Position numbers and translations under genes: made by a program
Shown: one piece after another, positions 1 to 6,563 of the stretch
Layout: each line of letters opens with the position of its first letter
Numbering within the stretch: position 1 is the first letter of the stretch
The notes under the pieces: model-generated
What the model saw: the letters and a program-made list of their open reading frames with translations, nothing else
What the model was told of the DNA's origin: nothing
The model's database searches: none
From: Fimbriimonadia bacterium
Lineage (GTDB): Bacteria > Armatimonadota > Fimbriimonadia > Fimbriimonadales > Fimbriimonadaceae
Assembly (NCBI GenBank): GCA_029824495.1
Contig: JALGXY010000313.1
Coordinates: 1 to 10,851, forward strand
DNA: 10,851 nucleotides
Reading direction: 5' to 3'

Positions 1-146
1 TGCCTCACATCGTGACCATCCAGAATCAATGCGAGGGCTTGACCTTCGGCCTTCAGCTCTGGCGACAGCTCCTTATGGACGTTCAGCTTCGCCTTCCAGA
101 CATCGATCTGTTCGATGATCTGTTCTCGATCAGTTGGCAGCTCCAC
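1..146 (-). CDS. Hypothetical protein, N-terminal fragment (runs off left edge)
   Basis: The first 48 codons of a gene whose remainder lies beyond the window. The start is a GTG at 146-144. An in-frame TGA two codons upstream excludes a longer N-terminus, and a GAGGGG ribosome binding site lies 8 bases before the GTG. The visible protein begins MELPTDREQIIEQ and is charged and apparently helical, with no signal peptide or membrane segment. It starts 12 bases after the stop of the PH-like membrane protein gene and its ribosome binding site overlaps that stop codon, so the two are probably translated together. I do not recognise the family. The start is well supported; the function is unknown. 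Confidence 0.6.
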   Translation of the reverse strand, partial: MELPTDREQIIEQIDVWKAKLNVHKELSPELKAEGQALALILDGHDVR

Positions 147-154
147 CCGTCAAT

Positions 155-160
155 CCCCTC
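155..160 (-). promoter_or_regulatory. Ribosome binding site GAGGGG for the left-edge gene
   Basis: On the minus strand GAGGGG ends 8 bases before the GTG at 146-144. It overlaps the TGA stop (161-159) of the upstream gene, an arrangement typical of translational coupling. It decides the GTG start of the partial gene, which would otherwise be easy to miss. Confidence 0.6.
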
Positions 161-1040
161 AGCGGAGCATTGCCAGGTAGGCGTTGATCCGTGAGATGAT
201 TTTGTCACGATCGGAGTCGAGCGGTGGGGTTCCGACCGGAATCGGCTTGCCGTTTGCACCCTTAAAAGTGATCTGCTCGGGCGTGTCTCCGCCTTTGCCT
301 TGAATCCCAAAGCTCGGGCTGGCCATCACAACTGGCGTGTTCGGGTCGATCTCGAACCGCTTCTCAAACGTCTTTCCAGCCAGCTTACGGATGATCGTCA
401 GCGTCGTCCCATTCAGCTCAAAATAGACCGAAGCCATCGAATTGAATGCGGCCCAAGCCATGAAAGCTCCGACGGCAAAAAAGATCGAATAGAAGAGGAG
501 CATCAGAAGCGCAATCGGCCCGAAGGACCTCCACATGCCGCCGATCATGAAGATCATGTGGAAGAGCGTGAACCCGTTCCAGCCGAGCGCAAAAACGCCC
601 AGAAAACAGCCTTGCCCGACCTGAGGTGGCGAGATGAACTCCGTCAGGACATCGGAGGGGACATCCTGCGGCTCGAGCCCGACCTCCTCCCGCGCTTCGC
701 GCAGTTCGATCTTCTCGCGCACCTCGGCGATATTCACCTCGCTGTCTGGGTCGCCGGGGGAGAGGTTCGCCAAGGCCCGCCTCGTCTCACGCTCCAAGTC
801 ATCCAGCTCATGCCAGGCCTTGTTGAATGTGTCGACGATTTCTGCATCTTCGGGGCCGCTTAGGATGCCTGTGCGGATGTTGAGCCCGCTGCCTTGTCGG
901 CGCAGCTCGCGGATCGTGTCGAGCTTCGCCCGCTTGACATCCGCCGTCTCGCCTGCCGCGGGCTCGATCAGCGGCGCAAACTGCGCGATCCATGAGCGCA
1001 GCTCCTGCCTCAGCTCGTCTTGACTCGAATACTGCGCCAT
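159..1040 (-). CDS. Two-helix membrane protein with PH-like C-terminal region
   Basis: A 293-residue protein of unknown function. Residues 1-135 are hydrophilic and rich in Glu/Arg, likely helical or partly coiled coil (for example around 65-120). Two hydrophobic segments follow at about 145-168 and 172-200, separated by a short turn, so both ends probably lie on the same side of the membrane. Residues 205-293 look like a beta-rich soluble domain: a FELNGTTLTI stretch followed by a short basic turn resembles the strands of bacterial PH-like domains that follow paired helices. This is a resemblance by eye, not a search result. No catalytic motif is visible. The ATG at 1040 has no strong ribosome binding site; the gene starts 29 bases after the ankyrin gene ends and so is probably cotranscribed with it. 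Confidence 0.75.
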   Translation of the reverse strand: MAQYSSQDELRQELRSWIAQFAPLIEPAAGETADVKRAKLDTIRELRRQGSGLNIRTGILSGPEDAEIVDTFNKAWHELDDLERETRRALANLSPGDPDSEVNIAEVREKIELREAREEVGLEPQDVPSDVLTEFISPPQVGQGCFLGVFALGWNGFTLFHMIFMIGGMWRSFGPIALLMLLFYSIFFAVGAFMAWAAFNSMASVYFELNGTTLTIIRKLAGKTFEKRFEIDPNTPVVMASPSFGIQGKGGDTPEQITFKGANGKPIPVGTPPLDSDRDKIISRINAYLAMLR

Positions 1041-1069
1041 CGCCGGGCGCTAGTTTACGGGTTTTGGTC

Positions 1070-2905
1070 TCAGCCGAGCTTAGTCCAGGTCAGATCAGCC
1101 AGATCGAGTTCATACACGCCGTCGTTCCGCCCGTGCTTCTCTTTCAGCCGCTTGTATGAGATCGCCTTGCCGCCTTCGATCCGGATCCTCGTCCCGTCGA
1201 GCAGACTCGCCCGGTGTTCAAAGATCCGGCTCGGGACATCGCCGCTCGTCTTCAGCTTCTCGATAGAGTAGTCGGTGGTATCGAGGCGGTAGACCGGGAT
1301 CGGGCCTCGGCGCTGCTTGGTGTAGCCGAGCCCGCCGATGATATAGATGCTGTCGTCGACGAGCGTGGCTGTGTTAAAATCGGTCGGCTCGAAGGTCTTG
1401 AGCGGGTAGCCAAACACCTGGATCTCACCATCCGGGTGGAACACGCTGACATCGTTGTAGATGCAGAAATCTGGGTCATAGCTGTCCTCATGTTCGCCCG
1501 CGATCAGGATCGTGCGGTCGTCCGGCATCACCGTGAAGCTCTGGCCAAACCGCTCGAAACACCAGACGCAATCGGCTTGATCAGCTATCTTGCAGCCGAA
1601 ATCAGGATCGTCGTGAAAGTGCTGCCTTGCCCAGTAGGCGTTGCCGCCGGCCCGGATCATGGCCAGGCGGAACGGATCGGACATCTCCTCAGGATTCGAC
1701 CTGCCGGGGCGGTAGTAACGCTCAGCCAGATACTCCTCCTTCGAGCAGGAATGCAGTTCATCGCTCTTCGGCTCGCCGAGCCCGAGCAGGGTTCGCCTGC
1801 CTTCATTCCGCAGCCCCGCCGGGTCTGCTCCGCCGGCAAGGAGCGCCAGGATCGTTTTGCGGTCTTTGGCACAGTCGATCATTCCGTCGGACCATCCGCC
1901 AATATTGGGATCGGCACCGGCATTCAGCAGATCGCGCACGAGAGCGTGGCTGCCCTTCTCAGCGGCCGTTTTGAGCGCCGTATCACCCATGTAGTCTGTG
2001 GCATCCACTGGGCATCCAAGCTCGATCAGCCTCTTGACCATCGTGCGTCGGCCTGACGCAACAGCAAACTTCAGCAGCGGTGGAGTCCCTGGACCAAACT
2101 TCTGCAGGTCTTCAATCTTCTCGATCATCGCATCGAATTTGGCCTCGTCGCTCTTTGCCAAAACGATATGGAGCGCCGTCTGGTCGCAGCAGTCGGGCAC
2201 TTCTAAACTCTGTGCCTGGTGCAATGCTTCTTCAAACTCATCGAGCGTTCCCAATGCGGCAGCCCGGTGGAGGGGAGTCCACTTCAGGGGAGATTCGTCT
2301 GTGCCTGCCTCGATCAGCCGTTCGACCATCCCAAAATGGCTCAGCCGGTAAGCGCTGACAATCGCCGTTTCGCCGTACGATGACTTTGTGTTGGTCGGTG
2401 CTCCTTGGCTGACCAGAAAGTCGATGATTTCGGGCGCGTCATTGTCTCGATGCACGGCATCGAGCAGCGCGGTGTAGCCGTTCTTGTCTTCGTAACAGAG
2501 GTCGATCCCGTGCGCCTGCATGAGCCTGATGATCTCGAGATCTCCGTGTTTTAACGCAAATTTGATGACCGGCTGTTCGTGGCGCATACCGCCTTTGAAC
2601 TTGTCGAAGTTAAGGTTGATTCCGAGGGATTCCGCAAAGTCGCTCATCCCGTCTGCGGCGGAGTCAACGAAGTCGCTTATCGGTGGAATCTCATCGACTT
2701 TGGCGAACTTGGGATCTGCTCCGTTTTTCAGCAAGATCTCGACGACTCTGCTGTTCGGAGACGTTTTGTCGAGAGCGTAGTAGAGAGGCGTCCCGCCCTG
2801 ATCATCGACTTCATTGACCAGCGACCTGGCGTCGGGGACTGTCTCGAAGAACTCTTCCAGCCCTTCAATATCCCCTTGCCTCGCCAGTCGATGCAGCTCA
2901 GACAT
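1070..2905 (-). CDS. Ankyrin-repeat protein with kelch-like C-terminal domain
   Basis: A 611-residue protein, probably cytoplasmic because no signal peptide or membrane helix is seen. Ankyrin-type repeats occupy roughly residues 1-365, recognisable by recurring G-x-T-x-L/A-x-x-A and L-L-x-x-G-A-D/P patterns (for example LLKNGADP near 58-65, TALLDAVHR near 145-153, LLNAGADPN near 326-334). A linker rich in charged and aromatic residues follows. Residues about 445-611 look kelch-like or beta-propeller-like, with strands such as YIIGGLGY (521-528), an earlier [10 protein letters not shown] stretch and a final WTKLG. Ankyrin and kelch modules usually mediate protein binding; the partner here is unknown. 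The ATG at 2905 is preceded by GAAGG 4 bases upstream. The gene is divergent from the uvrA-like gene and followed 29 bases on by the PH-like membrane protein gene. The ankyrin assignment is secure, the kelch assignment likely. Confidence 0.88.
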   Translation of the reverse strand: MSELHRLARQGDIEGLEEFFETVPDARSLVNEVDDQGGTPLYYALDKTSPNSRVVEILLKNGADPKFAKVDEIPPISDFVDSAADGMSDFAESLGINLNFDKFKGGMRHEQPVIKFALKHGDLEIIRLMQAHGIDLCYEDKNGYTALLDAVHRDNDAPEIIDFLVSQGAPTNTKSSYGETAIVSAYRLSHFGMVERLIEAGTDESPLKWTPLHRAAALGTLDEFEEALHQAQSLEVPDCCDQTALHIVLAKSDEAKFDAMIEKIEDLQKFGPGTPPLLKFAVASGRRTMVKRLIELGCPVDATDYMGDTALKTAAEKGSHALVRDLLNAGADPNIGGWSDGMIDCAKDRKTILALLAGGADPAGLRNEGRRTLLGLGEPKSDELHSCSKEEYLAERYYRPGRSNPEEMSDPFRLAMIRAGGNAYWARQHFHDDPDFGCKIADQADCVWCFERFGQSFTVMPDDRTILIAGEHEDSYDPDFCIYNDVSVFHPDGEIQVFGYPLKTFEPTDFNTATLVDDSIYIIGGLGYTKQRRGPIPVYRLDTTDYSIEKLKTSGDVPSRIFEHRASLLDGTRIRIEGGKAISYKRLKEKHGRNDGVYELDLADLTWTKLG

Positions 2906-2998
2906 CCTGCCTTCAAGTTAGCACATGGTGAGAGTTCAGGCGACAGAGACTCGATGTTGGCCCAAGTCGGCCTGTCTCCTCAAGTAGAATTCACCCTC
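2906..2998. promoter_or_regulatory. Divergent intergenic region, probable promoters for both flanking genes
   Basis: These 93 bases separate the starts of the ankyrin gene (leftward) and the uvrA-like gene (rightward), so they should hold both promoters. On the plus strand TAGAAT at 2985-2990 matches the -10 consensus at five of six positions and sits only 8 bases before the ATG at 2999, with no good -35 at 17-base spacing. On the minus strand only a weak GAAGG ribosome binding site (2914-2910) is visible. No operator-like palindrome was noticed. Confidence 0.35.
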
Positions 2999-4000
2999 AT
3001 GTCGGCAGACTGGATCGTGATGCGAGGAGCCACGGGGCACAACCTGAAACAGGTTGATGTCGCGATCCCGCTCGGTCTGTTTGTCTGCGTCACAGGGGTC
3101 AGCGGCAGCGGCAAATCGACCCTGGTTCAGGACACGCTCTACCCACGCTTGATGTACGAGGTTTACGGCACCCGCGGCGCCTGGGAAAAGCACGACTCGA
3201 TCGAAGGTGTCGAAGAGCTGGACAAGATCATCGACATCGACCAGAGCCCGATCGGCCGCACGCCCCGGTCCAACCCTGCCACCTACACCGGCACGTTTGA
3301 CCAGATTCGGCAGCTCTTCGCGCTCACGCCGGACAGCAAAATGCGCGGCTACAAGCCAGGGCGCTTCAGCTTCAATGTCAAGGGCGGGCGGTGCGAATCG
3401 TGCCGCGGCGACGGGATTATCAAGATCGAGATGCACTTCCTGCCGGATGTATATGTCCCGTGCGAGGTGTGTCAGGGCCGACGCTACAACCGAGAAACGC
3501 TCGAGGTTAAGTACAAGGGCAAGTCGATTGCCGATGTGCTTGAGATGACCCTGGAAGAGGCGACAGCCTTTTTCGAACCGATCCCGAAAATCCACCGCAA
3601 GCTGGCGACCCTGATCGATGTAGGGCTCGGCTATCTGCGGATGGGCCAGCCTGCCACCACGCTATCTGGAGGCGAGGCTCAGCGGGTCAAGCTTTCTTCA
3701 GAGCTGAGCAAGCGGTCCACCGGCTCGACGCTTTACATTCTCGACGAGCCGACAACCGGACTGCACTTCGAAGATGTCAGACGCCTGCTGACCGTTCTCC
3801 ACCGTCTGGTTGAACAGGGCAATACGGTGCTGGTGATCGAGCACAACCTTGACGTGATCAAGACCTCGGACTGGATCATCGATCTGGGGCCTGAAGGGGG
3901 CGACGGCGGCGGTGAAATCATCGCGACCGGAACACCGGAGACCGTTGCGGCCTGTGCGGATTCCCACACAGGCCAATTCCTTAAGAAGCTGCTGGCTTAG
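2999..4000 (+). CDS. C-terminal half of UvrA (second ABC ATPase module only)
   Basis: A 333-residue protein that matches only the second half of excinuclease subunit UvrA, the damage-recognition ATPase of nucleotide excision repair (normally about 940 residues). Visible features are Walker [10 protein letters not shown] (33-41), the [19 protein letters not shown] block (80-98), a zinc module with CESC (132-135) and CEVC (155-158), ABC signature [10 protein letters not shown] (222-231), Walker [11 protein letters not shown] (245-254) and the EHNLDVIK switch region (281-288). All key residues look intact. The first ATPase module and UvrB-binding domain are absent: upstream DNA is antisense to the ankyrin gene and has no UvrA-like translation. 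ATG 2999 is chosen because homology begins a few residues later; an in-frame ATG at 2954 would add 15 unmatched residues. Neither has a clear ribosome binding site. It may be a truncation remnant, a partner of a separately encoded N-half, or a single-module paralogue. Confidence 0.88.
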   Translation: MSADWIVMRGATGHNLKQVDVAIPLGLFVCVTGVSGSGKSTLVQDTLYPRLMYEVYGTRGAWEKHDSIEGVEELDKIIDIDQSPIGRTPRSNPATYTGTFDQIRQLFALTPDSKMRGYKPGRFSFNVKGGRCESCRGDGIIKIEMHFLPDVYVPCEVCQGRRYNRETLEVKYKGKSIADVLEMTLEEATAFFEPIPKIHRKLATLIDVGLGYLRMGQPATTLSGGEAQRVKLSSELSKRSTGSTLYILDEPTTGLHFEDVRRLLTVLHRLVEQGNTVLVIEHNLDVIKTSDWIIDLGPEGGDGGGEIIATGTPETVAACADSHTGQFLKKLLA

Positions 4001-4003
4001 AGA

Positions 4004-4363
4004 TCAGTGGCGCAAGCGTGCCGCCATGTGTCCAGCGACGGGAAGAGCGTATTCGCGTCCATCTTTGGCTCGCAGGGCGCCAAGAATTGGAAACACCAGG
4101 CCAGAGATGATAACAAGCGGAACGAGCAGATAGCCGATCAGAACGGCTTTCAGTGCGAAGGCAGCGATTCCGGCCAACAGCAGAAGGAACTGGAAGATCA
4201 TCTGCTGAATGACATGGATCCGAACGTAGTTCGACTCTTTGCCCTTTGTCATCAAGACAATGATCGATGCGACCAGGCCGCCAATTCCAAGCGATAGTGC
4301 CCACGCGATCAGGGGGATCAGGTGCGCCCACATTGCCCAAGTTTTTTCTTCGTTCGATGCCAT
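4004..4363 (-). CDS. DUF4870-type small membrane protein
   Basis: A 119-residue integral membrane protein. It has the layout of the DUF4870 family: an N-terminal W-A-x-x-A-H-L-I-P segment leading into a first helix (about 10-36), a polar loop with the typical K-x-x-S-x-Y-V-R-x-H pattern (41-50), then two hydrophobic helices (about 54-72 and 74-96) and a short basic tail containing G-R-E-Y-x-L-P. The family's function is not established. The ATG at 4363 is supported by AGAGG 6 bases upstream. The gene follows fhs after 60 bases on the same strand, so it may be a separate unit or a weakly linked last gene. Its stop is 3 bases from the stop of the converging uvrA-like gene. Confidence 0.85.
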   Translation of the reverse strand: MASNEEKTWAMWAHLIPLIAWALSLGIGGLVASIIVLMTKGKESNYVRIHVIQQMIFQFLLLLAGIAAFALKAVLIGYLLVPLVIISGLVFPILGALRAKDGREYALPVAGHMAARLRH

Positions 4364-4423
4364 TTTCAGCCTCTAATCAAAGATACGCGGTTGGTTCAGT
4401 CAGGTTTTCAGAAACCCGGGACC
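4364..4423 (-). promoter_or_regulatory. Intergenic gap between fhs and DUF4870 gene, possible promoter
   Basis: This is the largest gap within the leftward gene series (60 bases). On the minus strand TATCTT (4385-4380) could be a -10 element 16 bases before the ribosome binding site AGAGG (4374-4370); no convincing -35 is seen. A 5-bp inverted repeat at 4403-4416 is too short, and lacks a T-run, to be a terminator. Transcription may start anew here or read through from fhs. Confidence 0.25.
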
Positions 4424-6091
4424 TTAGCTCAATCCGCTGATTTTGCCGTCGTCGTCGATATCGATCCGCTCGGCATTAGGAACCTTCGGAAGGCCTGGCA
4501 TTCGCATGATATGCCCACAGATCGGCACGATGAATCCTGCTCCGGCTGCAATCTCGAAGCTGGTGATCGAGATGTTGAAGCCTTCGGGACGGCCGAGCAG
4601 TGCGGGATTGTCGGAGAGCGAGTACTGCGTCTTGGCCATGCAGACATTCAGCCGGTCAAGACCCATCCGCTCGATGTCCTTCAGGTCCTGCCGCGCATCG
4701 GGAGCAAGCTTGACGCCGCCGGCGCCGTACACCTTCTTGGCGATGCAGCTCACCTTTTCGACGATCGGAGCATCTGGCTCATAGATCTGATTCAGCGTGG
4801 CTTCTCGTTTGTCAGCTGTCTCAGCCACTATCTTGGCCAGGTCTGCAGCACCCTTGCCGCCTTCGAGAAAAGCTCGGCTCTCCTCAGCCTTCACGCCGAT
4901 TTGGGCACAGAGGCTCTTGATCTTTTCGATCTCGGCATCGCTGTCGGTGCCGAATCGGTTGATCGCAACAACAGCCGGGATGCCAAACAGCGCCATGTTT
5001 TCAAGGTGCTTCTGCAGGTTAGGGAAGCCCTTTTCGACCAGATCTGCGTTGGGATTTGTCAGCTCATCACGCTTTGCACCGCCGTGGTGCTTAAGGGCGC
5101 GAACTGTTGCTACAACGACGGCCGCATCGGGCTGCAGACCAGAAGCCGCACACTTGATATGAAGGAACTTCTGGCCGCCGAGATCGGCGCCAAATCCTGC
5201 TTCAGTCACGACGTAATCGCAGAGGCTGAGCCCGGCCTTGGTCGCCAGAACGGTGTTGGTCCCTTGGGCGATATTGGCGAACGGGCCACCGTGGATGATC
5301 GCGGGATTGCCTTCGAGTGTCTGGACCAGATTGGGTTGGATCGCCTCTTTGAGCAGGGCGGCCATCGCCCCAACAGAGTTAAGCTGCTCGGCGGTGACAG
5401 CCTCTTTGTTCATCGATTGGCCGACTACGATTTTGGCCAGCCTGCTCTTTAGGTCAGCCAGGCTTTCTGAAAGGCAGAAGATCGCCATGACCTCAGAGGC
5501 CGCGGTGATATCGAAGCCGCCCTGCCGAGGCATGCCGCCTGTCCTGCCGCCGAGCCCGAGGACAACATCACGTAGGGCCCGGTCTCCCATGTCCATCACG
5601 CGCTTCCAGGCGATCCGTCTTGGGTCGATGCCGAGGGTGCGCGACCGACTCTGCATGTTGTGGTCGATCAGAGAAGAGAGAAGATTGTTTGCCTTTTCGA
5701 TCGCGGAGAAATCGCCCGTGAAGTGGAGGTTGATCTCCTCCATCGGCACGACCTGTGACCAGCCGCCGCCAGCCGCACCACCTTTCATGCCGAACACCGG
5801 GCCGAGCGAAGGTTCACGCAGAACAGCGCACGCTTTTTTGCCGATCTGATTCAATCCGTCGGTCAGCCCGACGGTGACGGTGGTTTTCCCCTCACCAGCC
5901 TTGGTGGGGGTGATCGCTGTAACGAGGATCAGCTTGGCCTGTTTCTGCTTCTCCTCGTCGATGAGATCGAGCGGGATCTTGGCTTTGTATCGGCCGTATG
6001 GCTCAAGGCTGTCCGATGAGATGCCGAGTTCGGCAGCGATCTCTTGGATCGGCTGAATCTCGGCAGACTGCGCGATTTCGAGATCAGTCAT
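4424..6091 (-). CDS. fhs: Formate--tetrahydrofolate ligase
   Basis: A 555-residue cytoplasmic enzyme that joins formate to tetrahydrofolate using ATP, giving 10-formyl-tetrahydrofolate for purine synthesis, initiator-tRNA formylation or one-carbon flux. The ATP-binding loop TPTKAGEGKTT is at 61-71; the highly conserved EPSLGPVFGMKGGAAGGG block is at 93-110, followed by NLHFTGD (121-127). Length and N-terminus (T-D-L-E-I-A-Q then P-I-x-E-I-A) match full-length family members, which supports the ATG at 6091. That ATG overlaps the end of the upstream 159-residue gene by 8 bases (ATGACTGA), so translational coupling is likely. It is the most downstream member of the halogenase-like operon. The identification is secure; the physiological reason for this neighbourhood is not. 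Confidence 0.97.
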   Translation of the reverse strand: MTDLEIAQSAEIQPIQEIAAELGISSDSLEPYGRYKAKIPLDLIDEEKQKQAKLILVTAITPTKAGEGKTTVTVGLTDGLNQIGKKACAVLREPSLGPVFGMKGGAAGGGWSQVVPMEEINLHFTGDFSAIEKANNLLSSLIDHNMQSRSRTLGIDPRRIAWKRVMDMGDRALRDVVLGLGGRTGGMPRQGGFDITAASEVMAIFCLSESLADLKSRLAKIVVGQSMNKEAVTAEQLNSVGAMAALLKEAIQPNLVQTLEGNPAIIHGGPFANIAQGTNTVLATKAGLSLCDYVVTEAGFGADLGGQKFLHIKCAASGLQPDAAVVVATVRALKHHGGAKRDELTNPNADLVEKGFPNLQKHLENMALFGIPAVVAINRFGTDSDAEIEKIKSLCAQIGVKAEESRAFLEGGKGAADLAKIVAETADKREATLNQIYEPDAPIVEKVSCIAKKVYGAGGVKLAPDARQDLKDIERMGLDRLNVCMAKTQYSLSDNPALLGRPEGFNISITSFEIAAGAGFIVPICGHIMRMPGLPKVPNAERIDIDDDGKISGLS

Positions 6092-6563
6092 CTTTCGAGC
6101 GGTGTCTCAGGTCTGCCTGCTCTTCTGGGTCGAGAACGAGGATGTTCGGTTCGGCGAGCCGCATGAACTCGGTCAGCGGCAGGTCTTCGACGTCGCCGGA
6201 GGCTTGGAACTCTTCGTACATCGTTTTGATCACCTCTTCTGCGGTGGTCGGCTTCTCCATCATGCCCACCCAAAGGCCTGGCTTCTTTTCTGAACTTCGA
6301 TAAGCGACGGCACAGAGCCAGGTCGGACCGACTTTGGGCACCTCGTTGGACCAGCCGCCTTCGAGGACTTCAAATCCTGCCTGCTCCAGCTTGAAGACGA
6401 CCGCACCTTTGTCATGTCCCAGCGCTCGGACCATCGCCTGCTGATCCGGATTGAACACCGTGGCGCAGGGACCTTGGTCAGTCTCAGTGACGAAGACCGG
6501 GTGGCCTGGGGCGTACCGTTCAGCAAGAGCAGGGAACTCTTCGAACGTTGTGTTTAAGACCAT
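6084..6563 (-). CDS. Hypothetical protein between halogenase-like gene and fhs
   Basis: A 159-residue soluble protein that I do not recognise. It looks alpha/beta: FVTETDQGPCATVF (24-37) suggests paired strands, VVFKLEQAGFEVLEGG (55-70) a helix and strand, and a tryptophan-containing centre (W71, W82, W98) with G-P-T-W-L-C-A-V-A-Y at 79-88. A helix near 107-120 precedes an acidic, charged C-terminus. There is no signal peptide, membrane segment or known catalytic motif; two cysteines (33, 84) are present. Its ATG (6563) lies inside the last codons of the halogenase-like gene (10-bp overlap, ATGGTCTTAA) and its stop overlaps the fhs start by 8 bases, so it is a genuine coupled gene. It could be an accessory or regulatory protein for either neighbour; that is inference from position only. 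Confidence 0.8.
   Translation of the reverse strand: MVLNTTFEEFPALAERYAPGHPVFVTETDQGPCATVFNPDQQAMVRALGHDKGAVVFKLEQAGFEVLEGGWSNEVPKVGPTWLCAVAYRSSEKKPGLWVGMMEKPTTAEEVIKTMYEEFQASGDVEDLPLTEFMRLAEPNILVLDPEEQADLRHRSKDD

Noticed and set aside
300..863. Plus-strand open frame of 187 codons opposite the membrane protein gene
   Set aside because: Composition rich in Arg, His and Glu is typical of antisense reading, and the minus-strand frame encodes well-formed membrane helices.
1214..2056. Plus-strand open frame of 280 codons opposite the ankyrin/kelch gene
   Set aside because: Antisense shadow in moderately GC-rich DNA; the minus-strand protein has clear repeat structure.
2579..2998. Open reading frame in frame with the uvrA-like gene, extending it about 140 codons upstream
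   Set aside because: It is antisense to the ankyrin repeats, its translation has no UvrA features, and the homology begins only after the ATG at 2999.
2936..3595. Minus-strand open frame of 219 codons opposite the uvrA-like gene
   Set aside because: The plus strand encodes intact UvrA motifs across the same bases, so this frame is a shadow.
4403..4416. Inverted repeat GGTTT-TCAG-AAACC as a terminator after fhs
   Set aside because: The stem is only 5 bp, it lies upstream of the DUF4870 start rather than directly after a U-tract, and no T-run follows on either strand.
4322..5452. Long plus-strand open frame of 376 codons opposite fhs
   Set aside because: It is a shadow of the fhs coding strand, with no recognisable domains; fhs itself is unmistakable.
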